A stretch of DNA of 35,062 nucleotides from NCBI RefSeq assembly GCF_001634885.1, contig NZ_LWEX01000327.1, positions 1 through 35,062 of the forward strand. Direction: 5' to 3'. Each line of letters starts with the position of its first letter. Position 1 is the first letter of the stretch. Below are positions 1 to 7,021 of the stretch, one piece after another. Made by a program: the position numbers and the translations under genes. The DNA is from Sulfitobacter sp. HI0040 (GTDB lineage Bacteria > Pseudomonadota > Alphaproteobacteria > Rhodobacterales > Rhodobacteraceae). The notes below the pieces were generated by a model. The model worked only from the letters and a program-made list of their open reading frames with translations, was not told where the DNA came from and ran no database searches.

Positions 1-56
1 ACCCATTGATTTCCGCTTAGGAGCGTGATTCACGGTTCGAAAACCTAGCGGTGAAC

Positions 57-404
57 ATGTCTGATCTTTTCTGGCTGACGGATTCGCAGATGGCGCGTCT
101 TGAGCCTTTCTTCCCCAAATCCCATGGCAAGCCTCGCGTCGATGACAAGCGCGTCCTGAGCGGGATTATCTTCTTCAATCGCAATGGCTTACGATGGCGA
201 GATGCGCCGAGGGAATATGGCCCGCACAAAACGCTCTACAACCGTTGGAAGCGCTGGAGCGATAAAGGCATCTTTGCCCAGATGATGGTCGGCTTGGCCG
301 CTGATCACGGCGAGCAGACGACGGTCATGATCGACGCCACCTATCTGAAGGCGCATCGAACGGCGACCAGTTTGGGCGTCAAAAAAGGGGGCGTGGACGC
401 CTGA
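57..404 (+). CDS. IS5-family transposase, first frame (OrfA)
   Basis: This is the N-terminal part of an IS427-like transposase, about 115 residues from ATG at 57. An in-frame GTG at 51 is also possible. The start MSDLFWLTDSQMARLEPFF is typical of the family's DNA-binding N-terminal domain. Residue D93, in the motif MIDATYLKAH, is the expected first acidic residue of the DDE triad. The frame ends at TGA 402-404 just after a run of six A and five G bases at 381-391. That run is a likely slippery site for -1 frameshifting into the second frame. The fusion of both frames would be the active transposase, and the first frame alone lacks two catalytic residues. Confidence 0.85.
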   Translation: MSDLFWLTDSQMARLEPFFPKSHGKPRVDDKRVLSGIIFFNRNGLRWRDAPREYGPHKTLYNRWKRWSDKGIFAQMMVGLAADHGEQTTVMIDATYLKAHRTATSLGVKKGGVDA

Positions 405-424
405 TCGGGCGCACCAAGGGCGGT

Positions 425-814
425 ATGAATACCAAGCTTCACGCCATCTGCGACAGCCAAGGACGGCCGCTGAACCTGTTCGTGACCGCTGGACAAGTCA
501 GTGACTACATCGGTGCACGCGCACTCGTCGGCAGCCTGCCAAAGGTAGATTGGCTTCTCGGTGACCGTGGATATGACGCCGATTGGTTCAGAGAAACGTT
601 GAAAGACAGAGGGATACGCGCATGCATCCCCGGCCGAACCCAGCGCAAGAAAACCGTCAAGTACGACAGGCGCCGCTACAAACGTCGCAATCGGATCGAG
701 GTCATGTTTGGAAGGTTGAAGGACTGGCGGCGGGTGGCAACCCGATACGACAGATGCCCGAAGGTCTTCCTGTCAGCTATCGCCCTGGCCGCCCTCGTCA
801 TTTACTGGCTATGA
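425..814 (+). CDS. IS5-family transposase, second frame (OrfB, catalytic part)
   Basis: This is the C-terminal catalytic half of the transposase. The open frame extends upstream of ATG 425 through codons for LIGRTKGG, which belong to the conserved family sequence, so it is probably translated by -1 frameshift from the first frame rather than from this ATG. Counting from ATG 425, D47 in LLGDRGYDAD is the second catalytic acid. E92 in RRNRIEVMFGRLKDWRR is the third, with the family's usual R/K spacing. The end, FLSAIALAALVIYWL, is also typical. No internal stop or missing catalytic residue is seen, so the element could still be active. Confidence 0.85.
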   Translation: MNTKLHAICDSQGRPLNLFVTAGQVSDYIGARALVGSLPKVDWLLGDRGYDADWFRETLKDRGIRACIPGRTQRKKTVKYDRRRYKRRNRIEVMFGRLKDWRRVATRYDRCPKVFLSAIALAALVIYWL

Positions 815-824
815 GTCCTGACCC

Positions 825-1320
825 TAGTCATGTTTTTACTGAGTTGCACAAAGTGCCCATATTCAGAAAATTCCTCAATCACTTGTTTCGCTAGTGGTTT
901 TAGAGTTTGGCTTAAACTTGCCTCGCCATACTCAACCTTGGTCAACTCAAAAAACTGCGATCCAAAGTTAACTTTCCCAAAATCTTTTGTAAGCCAATCG
1001 GACGAAAAGCCTATCGCGATGCCTAAACCGTCCTGAGCGTACGCACGCCATTGACTAAGTAGGTCTCCGTTTTCTGAAAGGCATAATGCAAAGCCTTCCG
1101 TCGAATCAGCATACCCCTCCACAATAACAGATATTACATCTACAACTTCCCGCGGCAGATCTGATTCAGTAAGCAACTGTGAGAATACGCGCCCTAGCAC
1201 TCGCCCTTCCAAGCTATCGTTTGCTGCAGATAACGCTGAAAGACGAAAAGTCCGACGTTGAAAAATGGCTAGCCCCGTAGGAGTGCTGCAATAATGGTAA
1301 AGTAACCGATCAGTTGTCAT
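825..1320 (-). pseudogene. DUF2971-type protein, 3' end removed by IS insertion
   Basis: The first 165 codons of a cytoplasmic protein resembling DUF2971 remain. The visible hallmarks are LLYHYCSTPTGL near the N-terminus, RLSALSAANDSLEG around residues 26-39, and LCLSENGDLLSQWRAYAQDG followed by GIAIGF in the middle, which is the family's CxSE...LSQWRxYA pattern. Members are usually about 250-300 residues, so a substantial C-terminal part is missing. The reading frame runs into the insertion sequence at base 824 and ends there at a foreign stop (802-804). The coding sequence is AT-richer than the flanking genes, which suggests transfer. Some DUF2971 proteins occur in defence islands, but no function can be assigned here. 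Confidence 0.7.
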
Positions 1321-1491
1321 CTATAAAGAATCCCTCTGATATTTTAACGCCCTAAAAAATGTTTGATTTGTCGGCAATGGACACCTTAAGAAAGGCAAAT
1401 CCCTTTTTTTCCAAATAGCAGGTCAACTTTGAGCAGGCTGCGTTCCAGGATCCTCATGATTTTCCAAAGTCATGCTTAAGGTCGTGAGTGC

Positions 1492-1608
1492 TTAGCCTGA
1501 CAGGGCCGTGCCGGACCATGCGCCCGTCCCGATAGCCCAAATTGTATTTATGGCCGAAGCCATTTTCAGGTTTGGTCTCTCGTTCTTTCGGACTGTTTCT
1601 TTGCTCAT
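1492..1608 (-). CDS. Possible 38-aa microprotein, function unknown
   Basis: The ORF starts at ATG 1606-1608 with an AGGGAG ribosome-binding site about seven bases upstream. It encodes 38 residues with a basic, polar N-terminal half (MSKETVRKNERPNLKM) and a short hydrophobic, Trp-containing tail. It ends inside the left inverted-repeat arm. The same frame stays open upstream to a GTG at 1749 (85 codons) and includes a hydrophobic stretch, so this could instead be a remnant of a degraded membrane protein. I do not recognise the sequence. Only the ribosome-binding site supports translation. Confidence 0.3.
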   Translation of the reverse strand: MSKETVRKNERPNLKMASAINTIWAIGTGAWSGTALSG

Positions 1609-1696
1609 GTGGTTCTCCCTTCCGTTCGATGTTGACAGTTCAACGGCGTAAGCCAATCCCCAGAGGGCAATGAAGGTTAGAAGGCCACCGAGACAG

Positions 1697-1730
1697 AGAA
1701 CATGACGGGGAATCGAACCCCAACCTATCA
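1697..1730 (-). other. tRNA T-arm-like fragment
   Basis: Read on the minus strand, bases 1721-1707 give GGGGTTCGATTCCCC, the classic T-arm with its TTCGATT loop, followed by TCATGTT where a 3' acceptor strand would sit. No matching 5' acceptor, D-arm or convincing anticodon stem is found upstream, so this is not an intact tRNA. Such 3' tRNA fragments are often left at the borders of integrated elements. Chance is possible because the stem is only four base pairs. Confidence 0.3.
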
Positions 1731-1904
1731 GACCTGTCAGGCTAAACACTCACTAAGACAGCATAGATATCTGATGCAGGGAAGCAACGCCCGAAAGTCT
1801 GTTTTTGGCAAGCAGCACCGCTGCAGCTGTTCCTTTCACGAATGTCAGCTTCGGACCGATAGTTGACGTTGAAATACCAACTGCCACCCCCCAATCCGAT
1901 TACT

Positions 1905-2603
1905 TCATTCCAAAACCCCCGCCTCTTCCCCCAGCAAAAACCCCTGCGGAATAACAAACCGCTGGTCGTCCACGCGGATCACATACATGCCCTCGGCACG
2001 CTCCCAGTCCATGTCCGTTCCCACGCCCGACATCGTGGAGCTTCCGCGCATGAAAGCGCCGTGGGTGAAATAGAGCTGCCGGGCAAAGCCGTTGGGGAAG
2101 GTCGCGACGACTGTGGCGTCGCCTCCACCGCTGCGGGCGATGGCGGCGGCGCAGGTTCCCAGCGCCTGCCCCTGTTCCTGCGCGCAGGCGATCTCGCTCC
2201 GGTCGTCGTAGTCCTTGGCGCGCGCGCGTTTCTTGCTGTCGTCCCGCCCGGTGGGGATCACGCCGTCCGGCCCCCGTGCAGGGGCAAGCTGCGCCGCCCT
2301 GACATAGCCCGGCTTGCCCATGTCGAGCGGCGCGACCTCGCACCAGACGACTCCGCCCTGCGCCGCGTCGCATCCCCGGTTCGAAAGCAGTGTTCCGCCG
2401 GGCAGGGCGGCACGTTCTTCGCTGTCTTCGGCGGGGGCACGGTGGAGCTGCGCGCCTTCCGCCGTGACCTCCAACCGTCGCGGCCCACCTGCCTCCGGCG
2501 GGGCGAACCCGGTGCCTGAGGGGTTCCCTTCGGCCGATGCGCCCGTGGATATGGAGAGCGCAGAGGACAGGAGAAGGGAGAGCGGGATGGCTGAAATACG
2601 CAT
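1905..2603 (-). CDS. Secreted SH3-like domain protein
   Basis: This is a 232-residue exported protein of unknown role. The first 24 residues form a Sec signal peptide with an expected cut after ASA. A bacterial SH3-like region follows at about residues 42-108 (LEVTAEGAQLHRAPAEDS through GKPGYVRAAQLAP), the kind that often binds cell-wall or other envelope ligands. The C-terminal half contains two cysteines (IACAQEQGQALGTC) and a beta-rich segment ending in GMYVIRVDDQRFVIPQG, a pattern I associate with a Rhodobacterales conserved hypothetical family. An AAAGG ribosome-binding site lies about seven bases before the ATG. The gene lies 75 bases beyond the queF stop on the same strand, so co-transcription is possible but not shown. 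Confidence 0.75.
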   Translation of the reverse strand: MRISAIPLSLLLSSALSISTGASAEGNPSGTGFAPPEAGGPRRLEVTAEGAQLHRAPAEDSEERAALPGGTLLSNRGCDAAQGGVVWCEVAPLDMGKPGYVRAAQLAPARGPDGVIPTGRDDSKKRARAKDYDDRSEIACAQEQGQALGTCAAAIARSGGGDATVVATFPNGFARQLYFTHGAFMRGSSTMSGVGTDMDWERAEGMYVIRVDDQRFVIPQGFLLGEEAGVLE

Positions 2604-2678
2604 GGATGACCTTTCCGTGGGCGGGGCTGATGCAGCCTAACCCGGATCGGTCCGTTTTCCATGGTCAAAGTCGCGTGT

Positions 2679-3143
2679 TCAGCCCCGGCCACGGTAGGGC
2701 GGCACGCCCTGATCCGGGATCCAGACGCCTTCGGGCAGAGGCCCTGTCTGCCAGAACACGTCAATGGGGATACCGCCGCGCGGATACCAATAGCCCCCGA
2801 TCCGCAGCCACTGCGGTTCGAGAAAATCGGCAAGGCGCCGGGCGATGGAGATCGTGCAGTCTTCGTGAAAGGCGCCATGGTTGCGGAAGGAGGTCAGGAA
2901 CAGCTTGAGCGACTTGGATTCCACCAGCCACGGGCCGGGCACATAGTCGATCACCAGATGGGCAAAGTCGGGCTGGCCCGTCATCGGGCAGAGCGAGGTA
3001 AACTCCGGCGCGGTGAAACGCACGTTATAGGCCACATCGGCCTGCGGATTGGGGACGCGCTCCAATTCCGCCTCTTCGGGGCTGGCGGGGATCCGGGTCG
3101 CGCCGCCAAGTTGCTTGAGGTTGCTGTAGATATCGTCGGACAT
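2679..3143 (-). CDS. queF: NADPH-dependent 7-cyano-7-deazaguanine reductase QueF
   Basis: QueF reduces preQ0 to preQ1 with two NADPH, the last free-base step of queuosine synthesis in the cytoplasm. The short unimodular form is seen (154 residues). C52 in [14 protein letters not shown] is the nucleophile that forms the thioimide, with D59 nearby. E75 in [10 protein letters not shown] and the HE pair at 93-94 belong to the substrate pocket and QueF signature. I chose ATG 3141-3143 because a GGAGA ribosome-binding site sits six bases upstream. An in-frame ATG at 3155, four codons earlier, would overlap that site and lies only three bases after the queE stop. It is the last gene of queC-queD-queE-queF. 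Confidence 0.96.
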   Translation of the reverse strand: MSDDIYSNLKQLGGATRIPASPEEAELERVPNPQADVAYNVRFTAPEFTSLCPMTGQPDFAHLVIDYVPGPWLVESKSLKLFLTSFRNHGAFHEDCTISIARRLADFLEPQWLRIGGYWYPRGGIPIDVFWQTGPLPEGVWIPDQGVPPYRGRG

Positions 3144-3158
3144 CGTGGTCTCCATCGG

Positions 3159-3866
3159 TCAGACGCCGCGCTTGTTGCCCCAGATCAGGACATGAAGCTG
3201 CGGCAGGATACGGGGGGCGAACCAGCCGTCGGCCATCGCCTTTTCGGTCAGCCATCCAAGGCGATCGGCCAGGGCCTGCGGATCGACCGGCACCTCCGGG
3301 TCGACCTCCGGATTGCCGGGCTGAAGGTAGAGGGCAAGATCGGGATGCCGGGCATGGGCATCGCGCGCCCAGTTGTAATCCGCGTCGTCGAAGATCACGA
3401 TCTTCATCACCTGCAGGCGCGCGCCCGCCCCGGCGGTGCGGCAGGCGGTGAAGGCGTCCCAGTCCACCTCCTCCCCGCTGGAGGGGGGCTTGGGCGACAG
3501 CACCAGCGTATCGAGGTCCGAAAACCATTCCTGTGCGACGGAGCCTTGGGTTTCGCAGGCAAAGCGATAGCCCTTTGCCCGGCCCAAAGCGATCAGCGGG
3601 CCAAAATCCTGTATCGCGGGGTTGCCCCCGGAGAGGGAGATGGTGAGGGGCTGGCCGCCCGAAAGCTGCTCGATCCGCTCCCACACGGCGTCGCTTTCCA
3701 TCGGGGTCCATGTATGGCGATACTTGCTTTCCACCGCATGCAGGCTGTCGCACCAGCTGCAGCGGTAGTCGCAGCCGCCAGCCCGAACGAAAACCGTAGG
3801 CTCGCCGATCAGCGCCCCTTCGCCCTGTATCGTCGGGCCGAAGATTTCGGCGATGCGCAGCGTCAT
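3159..3866 (-). CDS. queE: 7-carboxy-7-deazaguanine synthase QueE (radical SAM)
   Basis: QueE converts 6-carboxytetrahydropterin to 7-carboxy-7-deazaguanine in a radical SAM ring contraction needing SAM and Mg2+. The N-terminus [17 protein letters not shown] is the family substrate-binding signature. The cluster motif is the canonical CX3CX2C (C32, C36, C39 in [11 protein letters not shown]), and LSGGNPA is the SAM-contacting glycine motif. The protein is 235 residues from ATG 3864-3866. The frame is open further upstream, but that would run into queD. The start overlaps the queD stop as ATGA, indicating translational coupling. Confidence 0.96.
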   Translation of the reverse strand: MTLRIAEIFGPTIQGEGALIGEPTVFVRAGGCDYRCSWCDSLHAVESKYRHTWTPMESDAVWERIEQLSGGQPLTISLSGGNPAIQDFGPLIALGRAKGYRFACETQGSVAQEWFSDLDTLVLSPKPPSSGEEVDWDAFTACRTAGAGARLQVMKIVIFDDADYNWARDAHARHPDLALYLQPGNPEVDPEVPVDPQALADRLGWLTEKAMADGWFAPRILPQLHVLIWGNKRGV

Positions 3867-4216
3867 GGCCGGTATTCCGCCCAGGTCTTGGGCGTCTCGC
3901 TGACCAGCACGGCGCTGGTTTCCGGCCAGCGGGCGACGCACCATTCATAGAAATGCCGCGCCATGTTCTCTGCCGTGGTGTGGCCCTCCATGACATCGTT
4001 GAGGTGCCGGTGATCGAAGGTATCGTCGATATAGGTCTTCAGCGGTTTCAAATCCTGGTAATCGCGCACGAAGCCATCCGCGTTCAACGCTTCGGCGGCG
4101 AGCTCCACCACCACGATGTAGTTATGGCCATGCAGCCGCGCGCATTGGTGATCGTCGGGCAAATGCGTCAGCTGGTGCGAGGCGGAAAAGTGGAATTCCT
4201 TGCGGATGCGGAACAT
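3863..4216 (-). CDS. queD: 6-carboxytetrahydropterin synthase QueD
   Basis: QueD converts dihydroneopterin triphosphate to 6-carboxy-5,6,7,8-tetrahydropterin, the first pathway-specific step. The protein is 117 residues, usual for the family. The zinc ligands are H14 (SASHQL), H29 and H31 (LHGHNY). C25 is the catalytic cysteine in [10 protein letters not shown]68-H69 in DHRHLN form the catalytic dyad, and E107 near the C-terminus binds the pterin. The ATG at 4214-4216 shares one base with the queC stop (TGATG). The longer open frame upstream lies within queC and is rejected. Confidence 0.96.
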   Translation of the reverse strand: MFRIRKEFHFSASHQLTHLPDDHQCARLHGHNYIVVVELAAEALNADGFVRDYQDLKPLKTYIDDTFDHRHLNDVMEGHTTAENMARHFYEWCVARWPETSAVLVSETPKTWAEYRP

Positions 4217-4917
4217 CACCCCTCCTTTCGCGCGGCAATCGCTGTGCGCCAATAGTCTGGATCGGCATAGGCCGTGGGGTCTTCGACCCCGGCGAGGTCG
4301 AAAGCCTCGCGCCGTTCCACACAGGTACCGCAACGCCCGCAGTGAAGCGCGCCACCCTTGTAGCAGGACCATGTCTCGGCAAAGGGCGTGTTGTGCCGCG
4401 CGCCTTGGCGGACGATGTCGGCCTTGCTCCGCTCCACGAAGGGCGTGTGCAGCCGCACATCGGCATAGCCATCGAGTGCTGCCTGCTGCATGGCATCGAA
4501 AGCGCGGGTAAAGCCGGGGCGGCAGTCGGGATAGATGAAGTGGTCGCCCCCGTGCACGGCGGTAGCCACGGCCTCGTCCCCCTGTGCGGCGGCAAGACCG
4601 AAGCCGATCGCCAGCATGATCGCGTTGCGGTTGGGCACGACGGTAATCCGCATCGTTTCCTCGGCATAATGGCCATCCGGCACATCGACATCGTCGGTCA
4701 GGGCCGAACCGGAGAGTTCGGCGCCGATCCCGCGCATGTCGATCAGGTGAAAAGGCACGCCCAACCGCTTGGCGGCGGCTTCGGCGAACTGCACTTCCTT
4801 GCGGTGGCGCTGGCCGTAATCAAAGGAGACAAGCCGCGTGAGTTCATGCTCATCGGCAGTGATATGCGCGAGCGACACGGAATCGAGCCCGCCCGAGCAG
4901 ATGACAAGTGTTTTCAT
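4216..4917 (-). CDS. queC: 7-cyano-7-deazaguanine synthase QueC
   Basis: QueC uses ATP and ammonia to turn 7-carboxy-7-deazaguanine into preQ0. The N-terminus has the PP-loop SGGLDS at residues 8-13 for ATP binding. The C-terminus carries the zinc-binding cysteines C185, C193, C196 and C199 (SCYKGGALHCGRCGTC). The length of 233 residues is typical. It is the first gene of the operon and is preceded by AGGG eight bases before ATG. The promoter should lie in the 200-base gap shared with divergent dusA. I looked for a preQ1 riboswitch there and saw none of the class I core sequence. Confidence 0.96.
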   Translation of the reverse strand: MKTLVICSGGLDSVSLAHITADEHELTRLVSFDYGQRHRKEVQFAEAAAKRLGVPFHLIDMRGIGAELSGSALTDDVDVPDGHYAEETMRITVVPNRNAIMLAIGFGLAAAQGDEAVATAVHGGDHFIYPDCRPGFTRAFDAMQQAALDGYADVRLHTPFVERSKADIVRQGARHNTPFAETWSCYKGGALHCGRCGTCVERREAFDLAGVEDPTAYADPDYWRTAIAARKEG

Positions 4918-5117
4918 GTTCTGGCCCTTGTTTTGATGTCCGGGTAGGCTGCGACCGGATGGCGCGGCTTATCTCATACCGGGCATAAATTGCAAGCGGC
5001 CCGCCGCCGCGGGGCCCGGGGCTTCCTTCTGGTGCAGGGTGATGCTACCTGTCCGGACCTTCGATCGGGGTAGGTGTGTACCGGCGCGGTCAGGGGTAAT
5101 CGAGAAAGGCGGATCAG
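4918..5117. promoter_or_regulatory. Divergent intergenic region between queC and dusA
   Basis: This 200-base gap must hold the promoters for the queuosine operon (minus) and dusA (plus). It is GC-rich with no clear -35/-10 pair that I can defend. No recognisable preQ1 riboswitch core is present on the queC side. Confidence 0.4.
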
Positions 5118-6155
5118 GTGGTTCCGAAGATACAGGCAGAAAAGGGTGGGGTTCCGGGTGTCCGAGAGGCTGCGCGGCTTTCGGTGGCACCCATGATGGA
5201 CTGGACCGACCGTCATTGCCGATACCTTCACCGGCTCCTGTCCCCCTCGGCGCTGCTCTACACCGAAATGGTGACGGCGCCCGCCCTGGTTCGGGGTGGG
5301 GCACTGCATCTGCTCGATCACGATCCGGCGGAGCATCCCGTCGCGCTCCAGCTTGGCGGTTCCGACCCGGAGGAATTGGCGGAAGCCGCCCGGATGGGGG
5401 CCGAGGCGGGCTATGATGAGATCAACCTCAACGTGGGGTGCCCGTCCGACAGGGTGCAATCCGGGTCTTTCGGCGCCATCCAGATGGAGCGCCCGCATCT
5501 CGTGGCCCGCTGCGTCGCCGCCATGCGCCGCGCGGTGGATGTGGAGGTGACGGTGAAATGTCGTATCGGGGTCGATGCGCAAGAGCCGCGAGAGGTGTTG
5601 CCCGAATTCCTCCAGATCATTTCCGACGCAGGCTGCGAACGGGTGACCGTGCATGCCCGCAAGGCGTGGCTGCAGGGGCTTTCGCCTAAGGAAAACAGGG
5701 AAATCCCGCCGCTCGACTATGACATCGTGCGGGACATGAAGGCGCGTTTCAGCCATCTGCACCTGTCGATCAACGGCGGCATCACCACGCTCGACGCGGT
5801 GGAAGGGTTCCTCGACGACGGGCTTGATGGCGTCATGATCGGGCGGGCGGCCTATCATTCGCCTGCGCAGGTGCTCTGCGGGGCGGAGCGCCGGATTTTC
5901 GGCAGGCCGGGCGGCCTTTCGGCGGAAGAAGCGGCCCAAGCGATGATCCCTTATGCGAATGCCCATGTGGCGGGGGGCGGGCGGCTCAATCAAGTCACAC
6001 GGCATATGCTGGGTCTGTTCGCCGGGCGGCCCGGTGCCCGGGCATGGCGGCGCTGCCTGTCCGAAGGGGCCGCGCGACCGGGGGCCGACGGCAGCCTCAT
6101 CGCCGAGGCGCTCACCCGTCTGGAGGGGGTGGCAGAGGCCCCCGCGACGGTGTAG
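5118..6155 (+). CDS. dusA: tRNA-dihydrouridine synthase DusA
   Basis: This FMN- and NADPH-dependent enzyme reduces uridines 20/20a in the tRNA D-loop. The FMN-binding N-terminus VAPMMDWTDRHCR (residues 23-35) with the DRHCR ending is characteristic of the DusA subgroup. C108 in LNVGCPSDRVQSG is the catalytic acid. KCRIGVD, HARKAW and NGGI follow in the usual order of the TIM barrel, with DGVMIGRAAY near its end, and a helical C-terminal domain completes the 345 residues. The start is GTG 5118 with an AGGCGG-like site upstream. It sits divergently from queC, so two tRNA modification functions are neighbours. Confidence 0.94.
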   Translation: MVPKIQAEKGGVPGVREAARLSVAPMMDWTDRHCRYLHRLLSPSALLYTEMVTAPALVRGGALHLLDHDPAEHPVALQLGGSDPEELAEAARMGAEAGYDEINLNVGCPSDRVQSGSFGAIQMERPHLVARCVAAMRRAVDVEVTVKCRIGVDAQEPREVLPEFLQIISDAGCERVTVHARKAWLQGLSPKENREIPPLDYDIVRDMKARFSHLHLSINGGITTLDAVEGFLDDGLDGVMIGRAAYHSPAQVLCGAERRIFGRPGGLSAEEAAQAMIPYANAHVAGGGRLNQVTRHMLGLFAGRPGARAWRRCLSEGAARPGADGSLIAEALTRLEGVAEAPATV

Positions 6156-6199
6156 CAGGAACCGGGGTCAGGCTCGGCTCCGCCGGGACGGAGACCGCG

Positions 6200-7021
6200 A
6201 TGACCGATATGACCCTTCTGATCGAAATGGGTATTCTGCTGGCTGTGATCGGCGGCCTTGCGGGGGTGCTCGCGGGGCTTCTGGGGGTCGGCGGCGGCAT
6301 CGTTCTGGTGCCTGCATTCTTCTATGCCTTTCAGACGCTTGGCTATGGGGGCCCCGGTCTGATGCAGATCTGCCTTGCGACCTCGCTCGCGACGATCATC
6401 GTCACCTCGCTGCGGTCCGTGGCGTCGCATCATCGCAAGGGCGCGGTGGAATGGGACATCCTGCGCAGCTGGGCGCCCGGTATCGTCATCGGGGCCATCA
6501 TCGGCATGCTTGTGGTGGCGCAATTGCGCAGTACGACGCTGCAGGCGATCTTTGGCGGGCTGGCGCTGATCGTGGGGCTGTACATGGGCTTCGGGCGGGC
6601 GCATTGGCGGCTGGGGCATCAGATGCCGCGCGGGTTCACGCGGGCCGCCCTGTCGCCGGCGATGGGGTTTCTTTCGGTGCTCATGGGGATCGGCGGGGGC
6701 AGTTTCGGCGTCCCGCTGATGAGCCTGTTCGGCGTGCCGATCCATCGCGCCGTGGCGACGGCGGCGGGCTTCGGCGTGCTCATCGCGGTGCCCTCGGTCA
6801 TCGGGTTCCTGATGGTGGAACCGCTGGCACCGGTGCCGCCCTTCACGCTGGGCGCGGTGAACCTGCCCGCCTTCGTCATCGTTATCGCCATGACGCTGCT
6901 GACCGCGCCGCTTGGGGTGAAGCTTGCGCATTCGATGGACCCCAAACCGCTCAAACGGGTCTTTGCGGTGTTTCTCGTGCTCGTGGCGCTCAACATGCTG
7001 CGCAAGGCGCTGCTGGGGTGA
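6200..7021 (+). CDS. Sulfite exporter TauE/SafE family permease
   Basis: This is an inner-membrane transporter of the TauE/SafE (DUF81) family, 273 residues with about eight hydrophobic segments. Two internally repeated glycine-rich motifs mark the family: GLLGVGGGIVLVPAF at residues 27-40 and MGIGGGSFGVPLM at 162-174. Known members export sulfite, sulfoacetate or other organosulfur anions, but the substrate cannot be read from sequence. A GGAG site lies about seven bases before ATG 6200; the frame open upstream overlaps dusA and is not used. The stop overlaps the GTG start of the next gene (GTGA), so the two products are probably made together. Confidence 0.88.
   Translation: MTDMTLLIEMGILLAVIGGLAGVLAGLLGVGGGIVLVPAFFYAFQTLGYGGPGLMQICLATSLATIIVTSLRSVASHHRKGAVEWDILRSWAPGIVIGAIIGMLVVAQLRSTTLQAIFGGLALIVGLYMGFGRAHWRLGHQMPRGFTRAALSPAMGFLSVLMGIGGGSFGVPLMSLFGVPIHRAVATAAGFGVLIAVPSVIGFLMVEPLAPVPPFTLGAVNLPAFVIVIAMTLLTAPLGVKLAHSMDPKPLKRVFAVFLVLVALNMLRKALLG

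Larger units (their letters stand above)
1..824 (+). mobile_element. IS5-family (IS427-like) insertion sequence, left tip outside window
   Basis: This is an insertion sequence encoding a two-frame DDE transposase (57-404 and 425-814). The right terminal repeat reads ATGAGTCCTGACCC at 811-824. Its reverse complement begins GGGTCAGGACTCAT, and the window opens with ACCCAT, which matches ACTCAT at five of six bases. I infer that about eight bases of the left terminal repeat lie upstream of base 1. The bases TA at 825-826 could belong to the target duplication, which cannot be confirmed without the left flank. The element has landed inside a minus-strand DUF2971-type gene. Group assignment rests on remembered IS427-like transposase features, not on a search. 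Confidence 0.85.
1484..1753. repeat. Inverted repeat pair framing about 270 bp
   Basis: The left arm at 1484-1505 begins GTGAGTGCTTAGCCTGACAG. The reverse complement of the right arm, 1732-1753, begins GTGAGTGTTTAGCCTGACAG. Over 22 bases the arms differ at only two positions. The framed segment holds the small minus-strand ORF and the T-arm-like sequence. No direct target duplication is seen immediately outside the arms. It could be a MITE-like remnant, a recombination site pair or the arms of a long-range RNA stem. The repeat itself is directly visible; the interpretation is open. Confidence 0.7.
1321..1904. other. AT-rich intergenic accessory patch
   Basis: No well-supported gene is visible in this stretch. 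It contains a candidate 38-aa ORF (1492-1608, minus), a pair of inverted repeats (1484-1505 and 1732-1753) and a tRNA T-arm-like sequence near 1707-1721. Base composition is visibly lower in G+C than in the core genes that begin at about 1905. Together with the IS and the cut DUF2971 gene it looks like remodelled, transferred DNA. Confidence 0.6.

Noticed and set aside
1697-1800. A complete tRNA gene
   Set aside because: Only the T-arm is convincing; the acceptor, D-arm and anticodon stem cannot be paired.
4918-5000. A preQ1 riboswitch before queC
   Set aside because: The expected class I core and A-rich tail are not seen; the leader is GC-rich with no credible pseudoknot partner.
5953-7017. 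A 609-codon plus-strand ORF ending at 7782
   Set aside because: Its first 355 codons lie out of frame across dusA and the exporter gene and show no protein family features. Only the part from GTG 7018 is a real gene.
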